A stretch of 64,000 nt of DNA from Planctomycetaceae bacterium (lineage in GTDB: Bacteria; Planctomycetota; Planctomycetia; Planctomycetales; Planctomycetaceae). Shown here one piece after another: positions 38,941 through 49,269 of the stretch; the stretch's first letter is position 1, and every line of letters starts with the position of its first letter. The translations under genes were made by a program, and so were the position numbers. Where the stretch lies: positions 1 through 64,000 of the forward strand of contig JAKFUG010000023.1 of NCBI GenBank assembly GCA_021732785.1, read 5' to 3'. The notes under the pieces were generated by a model, which saw nothing but the letters and a program-made list of their open reading frames with translations, was not told the origin of the DNA and made no database searches.

Positions 38941-38971
38941 CACCCCGGTGACGGCGAGAGCCACCGGGGTG
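38941..38971. terminator. Terminator-like hairpin after the surface-protein gene
   Basis: CACCCCGGTG (38941-38950) pairs with CACCGGGGTG (38962-38971). It lies about 32 bp beyond the stop of the leftward gene at 39003. Confidence 0.7.
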
Positions 38972-39002
38972 CGGTGCGTTTCAGGCCCTTGTCAGGCGTG
39001 GT

Positions 39003-42000
39003 TTAGGGAATGAGTCCCCAGCCGAACGGTTGTTCGCCCGCGGCACCAATTCCGATGAGGAACTGGCCGTTCTCGTCGTTGGTCGTATTGACTGGCGACG
39101 GGAAGTCGACGTTGAAGCCCTGGACGAAGTAACCGTTCAACACGTTGGAGGGATCGGTGAGCGTGTCGCCGCTGATCCGCCAGGTGCTGTCACCCATGCC
39201 GGGATAGAGGTACTGGATGCCAATGATCGATCCGGGAGCGTCGAAGAACGGGATGCGGGCTGCTTGCCGCGTGGCATTGCGGGCCCGGCTGGCGTTGTTG
39301 AACGGACCATCCTGATCGCCCGTCGCTGCTGGCGGTGAGGCGTGGCTCCCGTCGCGCGATTTGAACTCGGGGTCATTATTGTTGTAGAACGCCACCAGTT
39401 GGGGATTACGAGTGAAGAAGCCGCCGAGGCTGACCCCGACATCATCAAACGAGCCCGGATCGATGGTGTTGTTGCGGAAGTAGAGGTCGAACCGTGACAA
39501 CGGATCGCTCTGGTACCCATTGGTGTTGAAGGCCGCTGCTGCCGGATCGGTGTTCCAGTCCACGCCCGTGCCCGGAGTGCCCGTCGAGACGAAGGAGTGG
39601 AACAGGACGTCGTTCCCGGCGTTCCCACCGAAGGAGTTGTTATCCACGGTCATCGTCACACCACCAAGGAATGACGATTGACCGAACGGATTGCCGCCGA
39701 TTGCGATCGCACCGCCGTTGCTGGCGAAGCCGCCGTCGAAGGTGACCCCGAAGCCACCGTCACTCGTACCGACGCGAACCACCAGGCCGGTGCCGGACAG
39801 GTTGCTGCCGAAACCGTTCCCGACGACGCTGTTGTCACTGAATTGAACTTCGAGAATCGGTCCAGAAGCCGTAACAGAACCGTTGAACAGCAACGGAGCC
39901 GTCGAATCATTAAACTGGTTTTGCGTCAGACTGGCGGTGTTGACGATGTACACCCCTTCCAGCAGGTTCTCGCCCACGGTGTTGTTGGTGATTTGAGCCT
40001 GCAGAAAGTTGCTCCCATGATTCAGGATGTCGATCCCGCGACCGGTGTTGCGGAGAATATCGTTTTGATCGATCACGACCGTGTCAATGAAGCCGCTGAA
40101 GTTCGGCACGCCGTGCTGAATCCCGTCACCCAGGTTGTCCTGAATCAGGTTGCCCCGAATCGTAATATCGCTGGCTGGTCGTACCTGCATATTGATGCCT
40201 GCGGTTTCGGCCGCCGTTCCCAGAGTTCCCGCCGTGCCGTTCGCCACGATGGCGTTGAACCCGATCGTGAGATCTCCCGGACCGGTGACAAGAATCCCGT
40301 TGTCGGCGTTGCCGCGGATGAGGTTCCCCTGCGTCGGATTGGCCGTGCTGCCGATGACGAGGGCTTGCATCGCGGCATCGAGATCGATGCCGTCGCCGCC
40401 GTTGTTGACGATGGTGTTCAGCGACCACGTTCCGCGGATGCTGCGGCTATCCACCGCGGCGTTGACTTGCTCGCGGGTCTGGATCCCGTCGCCCACGTTG
40501 CCGTCGTTCGGATCGTGCAACGGTTGACCCTGGAATGGATCGCGATCGAACACGCTGCCACCAATCACGTTGCGGAAGATGTCCGCCTGAAGGTCGGCGT
40601 CAAACCGCACTTCCAACAGAATCCCCGCGTTGCCGGTGAGCAAGTTCGGATTGTTGGGATCACCGTTGCGTCGGATCAGGTTGTCGGTGATGAGGTAGGT
40701 GTCGACCCGATCGACGTTGGCCGCCGTCAGGTGAATGCCGTTGTTGAGGTTGTCCTGGATCAGGTTACCCAGAATCTGGAAGTTATTAACCTGGCCGCTG
40801 CCGGATCGCAGGACTTCGATGCCGTCACCCCCGTTACCCTGGAACGTGTTGGTAACCGGATTGCCGAGGTTCCCCACGATGTAGTTGTTGAGGGCGGCGA
40901 ACTGCGTGAGGCTGTTGCCGGTGACATTAAACCGCAAGCCGTCGGAGGCATTGTTGCTGAATGTCGAGCGTTGAATCTGGCCGGTGAGGGTGGAGGTGTC
41001 GTTCAACCGGAGGTGGACCCCTTCCCCCTGGAATGTTCCATTCAGGGTCTGGGCCCCCTGGAACGTGCCGTTGTCGATGTTGATCAGGTTGGTGCTGCCG
41101 CCGAAGAACGACAGACCGATGTGTGCCCCGCGGTTATTGGTGAACGTGTTCGACAGGGCGGGATCAGGCGTCCCGATCTGCAGATACACCCCGCCATCGG
41201 TCACGGTGCCCCCGATGCCGAATTCGGTGTTGGCCGAGCCGCCCGCGAAGGAGTTCAGCGTGATCAGGGTGGGAGCCAGCGCATTGGTTCCCGCGAGGGT
41301 GACGTTGTTGGTCTCGAACAGGATCCCCGTGGTTCCCGAGGAGGTGCGGTCGAAGTTGTTGCCCGTGATGGTGGTAATCAGGTCGAACGAGGGAACCGCC
41401 GGGAGATTGCCGCCGAAGAACAAACCGGCGCGGCCGTTGTTCGAGAAGTCGTTATTGGCAATGGCGGGCACCGTGAACAGGCCGCCGTTGCCGTTGATGA
41501 TCTGGGCCCCGTCGACGACGTTTCCGGTCGTGATGTTATTCTCGAAGCTGGCCATCGAGATGAAGCCCGAGTTCACGTTAAACACGAAGCCGCTGGCATT
41601 CCCCACCGCGGTGTTGCTGTTCAGGCCCGTATTCACCGCACCGCCGTTGAGGGTGTCGACTTCTAGCCCGTTACCAATGTTGTTGAAGAAGCTGTTGGTG
41701 GCCGCCGTCGTGCCCTGCAAACCGAAGATGGCATTGATCGTGCCGCCATCGGCGATGAGCGTGGCCCCGTTGCCGCCGTTGCTCTGGAACAGGTTGTCGG
41801 TAATCAGATTATTGTCCGTTCCATCGCCCACGATGATGAAGCCGCCGGCTTCCGACACCATCCGCAAGCCGTCGCCGGTGTTCCCGCTGAAGGTGGTGGT
41901 CAGGATGTCTTCCATGAAGACCGTACCGTTGTTGGCATGCACGAACAGTCCGTTGCCGCCGTTGCCGGTGAAGGTGTTCGCGTTGAACGAACCTGCGGTG

Positions 42001-44183
42001 GTGAAGTCGAAATCGCCCACGGCGATGATGCCCGTGTTCTGCGCGACGAGTTGCAGACCATCGCCCGCATTGTTGTTCGTCTGGTTGTCAGCGTACTGAA
42101 TCAGGTTGATGAACGAGGCATCGGAAAGCACCCGGATGCCGAAGGCTGTTGGGTCGGTATTGTTGTTCGCCAGGTTGTCCGTCACCACGGCGTTGAAGAC
42201 CGCACCGCCGGTGGCCACGAGGTTGAGCCCGGCACCGTTCCCGCTCACGTTGTTGCCGAAAATTCCCGTCGGAATGTTCGGGTCGGTGGGATTGTTAGCG
42301 TTGATGACCGCGGTCGGTCCCGCCGCCACAACGGTGATGCCGTAGCCGGGATTCAGGATGCCGTCGTTGTTGGCGTCTTCCGCCAGATCGAGCACGCCGT
42401 TGCCGTTCGTGTCTTCACCCGGATCGAGCACGCCGTTGTTGTTAGCGTCTTCGGTGGGATCGAGCATGCCGTTGTTGTTGACGTCTTCGCCCAGTACGTT
42501 CGACACGTTATTGCCCGCGATCCGCAGATCGAGCGTGCCATCGACATTGATAACAGTGATGCCACCCACCGAGCGGTTGCCCGCACCGGTAATGTCGTTG
42601 TTCTCGATGATCCCTTCGGCGGAACCGGTGCTGACGATGTGAATCGCCTCCACCGTGTTCTGAATCCCTTGCACCGTGTTCAGCAAGGTGTTGCGGTTGA
42701 TGTTAAACCCGTTGATCCCGCCCGGCTGGCTGACGATCCCCGCGTTATAGAACCGCGTGGCGGCCGTCGCGGGGGTCGTTCCATCGATCTGGAAGCCCGA
42801 CACTTCGTTCCAGTTGGCGAGCGTGACCACCGCTTGCCCCGGCGTGATGTTCGTCAGCAGCGGTTTCGCAGCCATCGTGTTCAAACCGGGCAGGTCGAAG
42901 GTTTGCCCTTGCGACATGAACGTATGGGCAATCGAGTTGCCGAGCAAGCGCTGCTCATCGCGGAGTTGCACGCCCGTATCGAGGTTGGTGCTGGTGCCGT
43001 CGCTGCGACCGGTCACATAGATGATGTCGACCTGGCCCTTTGGTCCCGCGGCGAGGTTGTTGAACTGGGAAATCAGGTTGTACGGATTTTCCACCGTACC
43101 ATTGCCCGAGGCGACATTGGTGGCCCCGTTCGGATCGATATGCACCACGAAGTAGGGATTGCCGTCCTTCGGATTGATCGCCGCGATATCCGTCGAAATG
43201 ATTTCCCGGTCCACCGTCACGCGATTGTTACGGAAGACGTTCTGCATCAACCGGTCACGCACACGCGGTTGACGCAACCAGCGGCTGGAGCCACCGTCCG
43301 GCAACGTCAGGGCCACCTGAATCGACGTGTTGGTCCCGAAGACATGATCGTCGGTCACCTGGAAGCCGACATTGGCGTCCTCGTTCACCTGCCATGCCAG
43401 CCGTCCGCTCACCCCGGTGAGGTCGGTGTGGTTGCTGTGCGAGGTGAAGTAGTAGAAACCGGCATAGCCCGACAGACCGTATTTCCCGAGTAACGGCATC
43501 GGTCCGCCGAGCTCGGTATCGAAACCGGTCATGGCCGTTTCGGTGTCGGCGAGGCTGTTCAAGCGAATCTGATTGGCCACGAAGCGAGCCGGGCCGGCCA
43601 AGGTCGTCGAGAGGACGTTCGTGTCCTGACCGATGGGGATGTAGCCGTTGACCCGCCAGTCGAGATAGCGGCCGAGCGATTCAAAGCTCAAGCCGATCTG
43701 GTTGTAGGATTTGGCATGACCAGCGTCGAAGTCGTACCATGCGGACAGGCCGACGATGCGGTCGATGTCCTGCATGTAGTACCGCCAGCCAGCACCGAGG
43801 TTGGCACCGCCGCGGCCGTTGTAAGTCACCAGCCCGCCGGCACTTCCGAAGAGAATCGCGTTCTCGTCGATGAAGTACGGCGCGAAGGCATTCACCGTCG
43901 AATAGCCGGAGTCATAGCCGTAAAGCTTGTTCGACCGGTTATCCACGGTAATCCGCGGATTGAAGATGGTGTCGACCGGGGTCGCTTCATAGAGCTCTCC
44001 CGGTGGCCCGCTGGAACGCGGATCGAATGCCCCACCTGAATAAACCGGTGCGGTCGCCGGCGGCAACCGAGTGGGCTCGTCACTGACTCGGGCGGTACCG
44101 CCTTCGTTTTGCGCCCGGGCACTGCTTGCCAGAAGCGCGCAAACTACCAAGCTGTACCAACACCGTTTCGCCTTGCGTTTCAT
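39003..44183 (-). CDS. Inverse-autotransporter-like barrel with giant beta-helix passenger
   Basis: 1726 residues from ATG 44183. Signal peptide 1-24. Residues about 60-320 form an inverse-autotransporter/intimin-type beta-barrel region (GGLVTYNGRGGANLGAGWRY, LDWRVNGYIPIGQDTN). A very long right-handed parallel beta-helix follows, rich in NGGNGL/NNTVxGN repeats of the NosD/DUF1565 type. One segment has four 12-residue EDxNNNGxLDP repeats, typical of calcium-binding loops. The C-terminal 100 residues are not helix-like. Exported to the outer surface by inference; an adhesin or cell-contact role fits the architecture. Confidence 0.9.
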   Translation of the reverse strand: MKRKAKRCWYSLVVCALLASSARAQNEGGTARVSDEPTRLPPATAPVYSGGAFDPRSSGPPGELYEATPVDTIFNPRITVDNRSNKLYGYDSGYSTVNAFAPYFIDENAILFGSAGGLVTYNGRGGANLGAGWRYYMQDIDRIVGLSAWYDFDAGHAKSYNQIGLSFESLGRYLDWRVNGYIPIGQDTNVLSTTLAGPARFVANQIRLNSLADTETAMTGFDTELGGPMPLLGKYGLSGYAGFYYFTSHSNHTDLTGVSGRLAWQVNEDANVGFQVTDDHVFGTNTSIQVALTLPDGGSSRWLRQPRVRDRLMQNVFRNNRVTVDREIISTDIAAINPKDGNPYFVVHIDPNGATNVASGNGTVENPYNLISQFNNLAAGPKGQVDIIYVTGRSDGTSTNLDTGVQLRDEQRLLGNSIAHTFMSQGQTFDLPGLNTMAAKPLLTNITPGQAVVTLANWNEVSGFQIDGTTPATAATRFYNAGIVSQPGGINGFNINRNTLLNTVQGIQNTVEAIHIVSTGSAEGIIENNDITGAGNRSVGGITVINVDGTLDLRIAGNNVSNVLGEDVNNNGMLDPTEDANNNGVLDPGEDTNGNGVLDLAEDANNDGILNPGYGITVVAAGPTAVINANNPTDPNIPTGIFGNNVSGNGAGLNLVATGGAVFNAVVTDNLANNNTDPTAFGIRVLSDASFINLIQYADNQTNNNAGDGLQLVAQNTGIIAVGDFDFTTAGSFNANTFTGNGGNGLFVHANNGTVFMEDILTTTFSGNTGDGLRMVSEAGGFIIVGDGTDNNLITDNLFQSNGGNGATLIADGGTINAIFGLQGTTAATNSFFNNIGNGLEVDTLNGGAVNTGLNSNTAVGNASGFVFNVNSGFISMASFENNITTGNVVDGAQIINGNGGLFTVPAIANNDFSNNGRAGLFFGGNLPAVPSFDLITTITGNNFDRTSSGTTGILFETNNVTLAGTNALAPTLITLNSFAGGSANTEFGIGGTVTDGGVYLQIGTPDPALSNTFTNNRGAHIGLSFFGGSTNLINIDNGTFQGAQTLNGTFQGEGVHLRLNDTSTLTGQIQRSTFSNNASDGLRFNVTGNSLTQFAALNNYIVGNLGNPVTNTFQGNGGDGIEVLRSGSGQVNNFQILGNLIQDNLNNGIHLTAANVDRVDTYLITDNLIRRNGDPNNPNLLTGNAGILLEVRFDADLQADIFRNVIGGSVFDRDPFQGQPLHDPNDGNVGDGIQTREQVNAAVDSRSIRGTWSLNTIVNNGGDGIDLDAAMQALVIGSTANPTQGNLIRGNADNGILVTGPGDLTIGFNAIVANGTAGTLGTAAETAGINMQVRPASDITIRGNLIQDNLGDGIQHGVPNFSGFIDTVVIDQNDILRNTGRGIDILNHGSNFLQAQITNNTVGENLLEGVYIVNTASLTQNQFNDSTAPLLFNGSVTASGPILEVQFSDNSVVGNGFGSNLSGTGLVVRVGTSDGGFGVTFDGGFASNGGAIAIGGNPFGQSSFLGGVTMTVDNNSFGGNAGNDVLFHSFVSTGTPGTGVDWNTDPAAAAFNTNGYQSDPLSRFDLYFRNNTIDPGSFDDVGVSLGGFFTRNPQLVAFYNNNDPEFKSRDGSHASPPAATGDQDGPFNNASRARNATRQAARIPFFDAPGSIIGIQYLYPGMGDSTWRISGDTLTDPSNVLNGYFVQGFNVDFPSPVNTTNDENGQFLIGIGAAGEQPFGWGLIP
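42350..42495 (-). repeat. Four tandem calcium-loop-type repeats inside the surface protein
   Basis: Each unit reads EDxNNNGxLDP-like (36 bp), four in a row on the minus strand. Asp/Asn positions match EF-hand/thrombospondin-3 calcium loops by pattern. Confidence 0.8.
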
Positions 44184-44809
44184 TCGGATGCTCCAGCGTC
44201 CTGCTGACTGAACCTTCCAGGCGATGCACACATTGCTGTGGGGTTCCGTCGCGAACGGGTCACCATGCGCGACGACCGACAAGGCAGACCCTAGCGGTCC
44301 TTCCGCCTTGGACGGTTATCCTGTTTCTTCGGATTGTGACGGTGCAGGAGTTGAGTGTTTCAGCCCGCAAAAGTGTTACGCCCGGCAGAATCGTCAGAGT
44401 CCAACACGACGTCTGCTTCAGCAACCCCCGCCACATCGACAAGATGGGATGAATGGTGATTTTGAGATTTTCAGAGAATTTGCGGGAGGGAGTGCCGTTG
44501 ACTCCGAATTCATCGAGAGTCCTAGAGCCCGGTTGCGTCTGGCATTCGGGTTGTGTGCCACTGGCTCTGCCAGTGCGTTGATCAGTTGTGCGTTCCAACA
44601 AAGAAAGACACTGGCAGAGCCAGTGGCACACGAAAATCAATCTGTGACAATGTACCAGGCCTGTTTTCACTGCTAAGAATGTCTGGGCGGCGCGGCCACT
44701 TCCGCGCTGGCCATTGCTGGGGGACTGTGGCAGAATGAATCGGGTCCGCAATTCGCTCGCGGCGTGACGTTCCCCCGCTTCGGCTTCTTCACGTTCAAGG
44801 TCTTCGCGC
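44184..44809. other. Divergent intergenic region with one inverted-repeat element
   Basis: About 625 bp between the leftward surface-protein gene and the rightward PQQ gene. Its only recognised content is the 23-bp inverted repeat at 44553-44631. No gene was supported; promoters for both genes should lie here. Confidence 0.6.
44553..44631. repeat. GTGCCACTGGC inverted-repeat element, copy 1
   Basis: A perfect 23-bp inverted repeat: GTGTGCCACTGG begins the left arm (44553-44575) and the right arm (44609-44631) ends CCAGTGGCACAC. The spacer is 33 bases. A second copy lies at 49192-49264, on the other side of the PQQ gene. Confidence 0.9.
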
Positions 44810-47800
44810 ATGCGGATTGCCCCCGCCCTGTTCTGCGCGATCGCGTTTGGGGGAGCCTGTTCGTTTTGTGTCGCCCAGGCGGCTGACACTCCGGGCGACG
44901 AATCGGGAGTCGGCGGTTTGCGGTTGCGCAGCCTGCGCTCCGCCGAAGAACTGCGGCTCGATCTTCACCGCGCCGGTCACACTCCCGACGCCATTCTCCG
45001 ACTCGAGCCCTTGCAACAGCACGCCCGCGATCAATTTCTCATCGCGGACGGCGTGAGTTCCACCGGCGGTGAAATTGTCGAACAGTGGTTGAAGTCTGCT
45101 CCGACGGAATTGTGGCAGCGATGGAACGAATCGATCCGGCCGAACGCCGAACGCGACTGGCAACAGTGGAAGTCGACCCGGAAGGAAACCGGCTTACGAG
45201 AATTCCTGAAGTCGTACGGATCGTCATCGCTCGGTGTCACGGCGTGGAAAGCGCAGGCCCGTCGCGAAATGGACGAAGCCCGCTGGGATCACGCCGCGGT
45301 CTCGCTGCAGCGTTTGCTCAGCCATCGCGCGGCCACGCCCAGCGATCGCGCGCAGGCCGTATTGGAATTGATCACCGTTCGCGTTCGGCAACAGCGCCCC
45401 GGTGAAGCGCGACGGCTTGCCCAACAACACGCGCCGTTGTTGATCGGCCAGACCGTCCGGTGGAGCGGGATGGCTCAACCGGCTGCCGAAGTGCTCCACA
45501 ATCTCTTGCCGCCGGCGGACGATGCGGCACCGCCGATTTCGTCACGTCCTTCCTTGGATGCGTTTTGGACGAACCCGCTGATTTTGCCGAAAGAGTTACA
45601 AACCTATTGGCCCGATTGGCGACAAAGTTATCGGGCCGAAGGGGCCTGGCTGAATCCGGTCGCCGAACCATTGATCGTCGGCAACAAGGTGATCGTGCCC
45701 ACGATGACCGGAATGATTGCCCACGATGCAGCTTCGTCGAAGCTGAATTGGCAAATCCAGCACGAGGACTGGCAGCGCGTGCTTCCCAAGCTTGAAAAGG
45801 GGGACTCTTTCGAGAATCGCGATTGGCGCAGCCACATTCTCGATCAGCTTGTCCGGCGGGAATCGGCCGATTCGATTCTGGGGCGAATTTCCAGCGATGG
45901 CAAACGCATTTTCGCGGTCAGCAGCGCGGTCGGATCGGAAATGGACCGCCTGGTCCCGCGGACGGGGACCAATGCCGCCCCGCGCGACGACGGGACACTC
46001 ATTCCCGTGGAGAATCGGCTTTCGGCCTATGACGTCCAGACGGGCGATCCCCTGTGGCGCATCGGCGGCGCATCAGCCGGGCCAACCTACAAGTTCGCGC
46101 AGATGTTCTTCTGCGGGCCTCCCTGCGTGGCGGATGAGACGCTTTACATTGTCGGTCAGCAGGAAACGGAATTGCGGCTCATCGCGATTGACGCCGCACG
46201 GGGCGAAGAGTCGTGGTCCACAGTTCTGGGGGATGTTCCGCGTTCGCTATCCGCCGACCCGATGCGGCAACGCACCGCGTGCCCTGTTATCTGGAATGAG
46301 GGGACGCTGGTCGTCACCACGGCGAATGGGGCGGTGATCGCCGTCGACGCCACGACACATGCGCCGCGGTGGGCCTACCGTTATCCCACCGCGCTGCGTG
46401 AAAGTATTGCTCGTCCGCGGGGGGAGAACACGACCTTCCTGCCCGATCCGTGGTGGGACACCTGGCGCGACGCGCGGGTCTTTGTGACAAATGCGGCGAT
46501 CCTGTTCGTGTCGCCCGAATCGCAACGACTGCACGCCATCGATCGGACCACCGGTGTGCCTCTTTGGACCGTTCCGCGTGAGGAGGCGTTGTGGTTCACC
46601 GGCGTGACCGAGCAGACGGCGATTGTCGCCAGTGCGAATTTCATCGCCGCGTACGATCTCGCGACCGGTCAACCATCGTGGCGAACCCCGTTTTCGGAAA
46701 GCGGCGGGCGACCGTGCCTCACGGGATCGGAAATCATTCAACCGTTGTCGAACGGAGACATTGCCCGGATCCATGCCACGGACGGCAAACTCACTCTGCA
46801 ACGGGGTGTGAAAAACCTCGTGGCGGGGAATTTCATCACCGATGGCAAGGCCTGGTACAGCGTCAATGCAGACAGTATCGCCCGTTGGCGCGACCCCGAT
46901 GAAGCTGCCGCCGCGTTGAAATCGCTGTTGCAGCAGGATCCCGCTTCGGTCGCGCTGAAAACGCTCGATGCACAACTGCGGTTGGAAGCGGGTGACCGCA
47001 AAGGAGCCCGCGAGCGTTTACCGATGGTTCCGAACCCCACGGAAGCGCTGAGCGAAACCGCGCGGCAGATCACCCTGGCCGATCTCGCTGAGGACCCGTC
47101 CTCGTGGCGGGCAGCCGTCGAGAAATTCCCTCCCGGCCCCTTCACCGATGAGCGTTTTGAAGTCGCGGAAGCCATCATCGCAGCAGCCAGAAAGGCGGGC
47201 GATCTCGTTGACGCCGGGCGGTTGATTCTCCAGTGGTTCCCGGAAGCGACGCAGAATGAAACGGTGACCGCTGCAGGAACGCGTCGCCGCGTTCGCGTGG
47301 ATCTCGCCTGTCTTGGACTTTGGGACGATATTTGGCAGCCGGCGGACGCTTCGCAAAAAGCCGCACTGGCCCGGTTGCTGGAAGAAAAATGGCAACAAGC
47401 CGCGCAGGGAACCGATCCGTTCGCCGTCGCGTGGTTACTCGAAGCGTGGCAACCGTTGCCGATCGCGCGGCAGAAAGCGATGGACGCAGACGATCAACAT
47501 TTCCTCGGTCGTTCGCTGGCTGCGAGCGAGTTGCAACTTCTCGCGCTGGCAGAAACCGCCCCCGCATCGGAAGCGAGTCGACTCTGGCAGCGCTTGGCCG
47601 ACGTGCTGTCCGATGCCGGCTTCACCAGGATCGCCGCCGCCTATCAAGCGCATGCGCTGATGACGGATCCCGCGGACCAAACTGCGATTGGTCCCGGACG
47701 CGATTACGCCGATGCGAGCCGTCCCCGTTGGCCAACCAATTCACCACAGATCGACAGCCAGAAAGAACGGAACACCGACGTCTATCAAATCATGGTGCCC

Positions 47801-49147
47801 TTGGACCTGGATGCCTCCCCTTGGTTTGAGGGCCTCGACGTCTCCATCGATCGGCAATACCGCCGTTTAGTCTTCACCAGCGCCGAACATCGGGGCACCT
47901 GGGAATTGCGCTTGCCGAATTCCAATGGTCCCATGCGGATGTTTCCGAACGCATTGATGGGCTGGGGGCGCGGCCGGTTGTTGATCCTGCGCGTGGGTTC
48001 CGAACTGTTTGCCATCACACCTTTCGATGACCGGGGGGAACCGGTCGCCCGCATTTTGTGGATGATGGACACGCTGGTTGGTCCGCTGGTCCTCGCCGAA
48101 CACGGTCGGCTCGATCCGGTGTCGATGGTTCCGGGCGTTCGGGAAGAAGACGCGCGCGCCGTGAATGCGTTCGGCCGGCCCCTGGGGCAAGTCGGACCGA
48201 TTTGTGCCGGGTACGTGTGCTATCAGGAAGGGGGCAAACTCGTCTCGCTCGACACGTTGACCGGCCGCAAACGGTGGGAACGATTCGACCTTCCGTTCGA
48301 TGCCCGGTGTTTCGGCGATGAAGAACGGGTGCTGGTCTGGAGTCCGCGCAGTCGGCAGGTCGAAGTGCTGCGCGCGATGGACGGTCAACAACTGGAGCAA
48401 CGCGAATGGACCGCCCATCCGGATCGCGTCATTCTGCTGCACGGCACGTGGGCCTATCGCATCGTACCGCAGGCCAATGGCTGGCAACTCCTCTGCGAAG
48501 ATGTGGCCCGTGGTCGTGAAGTCTGGACGCACCAAGCCCCTGCCGGTTCCTCGCCGGTGGTCCTCGATTGCGACACGATGGGATTGGTCGATCCCGCGGG
48601 CAAGTTGCACATGTTGAATCTGCGAACCGGCGCTGCGGTGGCGGCACCGATCAGCTTTCCACCGATGCCGCAATTCGAACGGGCGATCGTTACACGTGAC
48701 GCCGAGACGTGGTTTGTCGTGCTGAGCAACCGTGTGAGCCGCCAGGCGGCGTTACAGTCGCCGAATCAACGGAACAGTCATCGTGCTCCGCCGGTGGATG
48801 GTCCGATGATCGCCATCGATCGCCGCACTTATCAATCCCGCTGGCGGTCGCCGCTCGCACGAATCCCGTGGCCGCTGGATCAATCGCGGTCGGCTCCGTT
48901 GCTCGTCTATTCCTACAAGCTGGGAACGCCGGACCAGATTGCTAATGGAGCCACCAGCGGCACATTGCGCATTCTCGACAAACGAACCGGTGCCGATGTC
49001 GTCGTGCGCGAAGGGCAAAGCACTCTGGGCTATGCCACATTGCAGAGCGACCCGAACCGCGGATTGATCGAAGTCCGCCTGGAAAATGAAACGTTGCGGC
49101 TCCGTTACCACCCGCATCCCCCGGCACCGTCGTCTCCGGAACCGTAA
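44810..49147 (+). CDS. Very large PQQ-type beta-propeller repeat protein
   Basis: 1445 residues, start ATG 44810 preceded by AAGG. Signal peptide 1-23. An alpha-helical, TPR-like N-terminal part (about 40-240) is followed by PQQ/WD-like propeller blades with AYDVQTGDPLWRIGG, AIDAARGEESW, AVDATTHAPRWAYRY, AIDRTTGVPLWTVP and AYDLATGQPSWRTP. A helical linker (about 700-960) leads to a second propeller-like set of blades including SLDTLTGRKRWERF and ILDKRTGADVVV. Exported, probably periplasmic or outer-membrane facing. Such repeats may bind PQQ or act as BamB-like scaffolds; no dehydrogenase active site was seen. Confidence 0.9.
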   Translation: MRIAPALFCAIAFGGACSFCVAQAADTPGDESGVGGLRLRSLRSAEELRLDLHRAGHTPDAILRLEPLQQHARDQFLIADGVSSTGGEIVEQWLKSAPTELWQRWNESIRPNAERDWQQWKSTRKETGLREFLKSYGSSSLGVTAWKAQARREMDEARWDHAAVSLQRLLSHRAATPSDRAQAVLELITVRVRQQRPGEARRLAQQHAPLLIGQTVRWSGMAQPAAEVLHNLLPPADDAAPPISSRPSLDAFWTNPLILPKELQTYWPDWRQSYRAEGAWLNPVAEPLIVGNKVIVPTMTGMIAHDAASSKLNWQIQHEDWQRVLPKLEKGDSFENRDWRSHILDQLVRRESADSILGRISSDGKRIFAVSSAVGSEMDRLVPRTGTNAAPRDDGTLIPVENRLSAYDVQTGDPLWRIGGASAGPTYKFAQMFFCGPPCVADETLYIVGQQETELRLIAIDAARGEESWSTVLGDVPRSLSADPMRQRTACPVIWNEGTLVVTTANGAVIAVDATTHAPRWAYRYPTALRESIARPRGENTTFLPDPWWDTWRDARVFVTNAAILFVSPESQRLHAIDRTTGVPLWTVPREEALWFTGVTEQTAIVASANFIAAYDLATGQPSWRTPFSESGGRPCLTGSEIIQPLSNGDIARIHATDGKLTLQRGVKNLVAGNFITDGKAWYSVNADSIARWRDPDEAAAALKSLLQQDPASVALKTLDAQLRLEAGDRKGARERLPMVPNPTEALSETARQITLADLAEDPSSWRAAVEKFPPGPFTDERFEVAEAIIAAARKAGDLVDAGRLILQWFPEATQNETVTAAGTRRRVRVDLACLGLWDDIWQPADASQKAALARLLEEKWQQAAQGTDPFAVAWLLEAWQPLPIARQKAMDADDQHFLGRSLAASELQLLALAETAPASEASRLWQRLADVLSDAGFTRIAAAYQAHALMTDPADQTAIGPGRDYADASRPRWPTNSPQIDSQKERNTDVYQIMVPLDLDASPWFEGLDVSIDRQYRRLVFTSAEHRGTWELRLPNSNGPMRMFPNALMGWGRGRLLILRVGSELFAITPFDDRGEPVARILWMMDTLVGPLVLAEHGRLDPVSMVPGVREEDARAVNAFGRPLGQVGPICAGYVCYQEGGKLVSLDTLTGRKRWERFDLPFDARCFGDEERVLVWSPRSRQVEVLRAMDGQQLEQREWTAHPDRVILLHGTWAYRIVPQANGWQLLCEDVARGREVWTHQAPAGSSPVVLDCDTMGLVDPAGKLHMLNLRTGAAVAAPISFPPMPQFERAIVTRDAETWFVVLSNRVSRQAALQSPNQRNSHRAPPVDGPMIAIDRRTYQSRWRSPLARIPWPLDQSRSAPLLVYSYKLGTPDQIANGATSGTLRILDKRTGADVVVREGQSTLGYATLQSDPNRGLIEVRLENETLRLRYHPHPPAPSSPEP

Positions 49148-49191
49148 AGAACGGCCTTCATCAGCCGGAACTCGCTAACGTCCGATTCGCC

Positions 49192-49264
49192 GTGTGCCAC
49201 TGGCTCCGCCAGTGTTCTTCCGATAAAAGAAGAAAAGACTGCACTGGCAGAGCCAGTGGCACAC
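49192..49264. repeat. GTGCCACTGGC inverted-repeat element, copy 2
   Basis: Arms of 23 bp (49192-49214 and 49242-49264) with one non-Watson-Crick position; the spacer is 27 bases and unrelated to that of copy 1. Outer 12 bases are the same as in 44553-44631. It lies between the PQQ gene and the convergent YaiI-family gene. Confidence 0.88.
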
Positions 49265-49269
49265 TAAAA

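Noticed and set aside
39678-43493. Two long plus-strand frames inside the surface-protein region
   Set aside because: They are antisense to a repeat-rich gene with a signal peptide and beta-helix; their sequences show only repeat-derived valine/arginine-rich composition.
44553-49264. Composite transposon formed by the two GTGCCACTGGC elements
   Set aside because: No transposase or target-site duplication was found; the elements are better read as dispersed inverted repeats.
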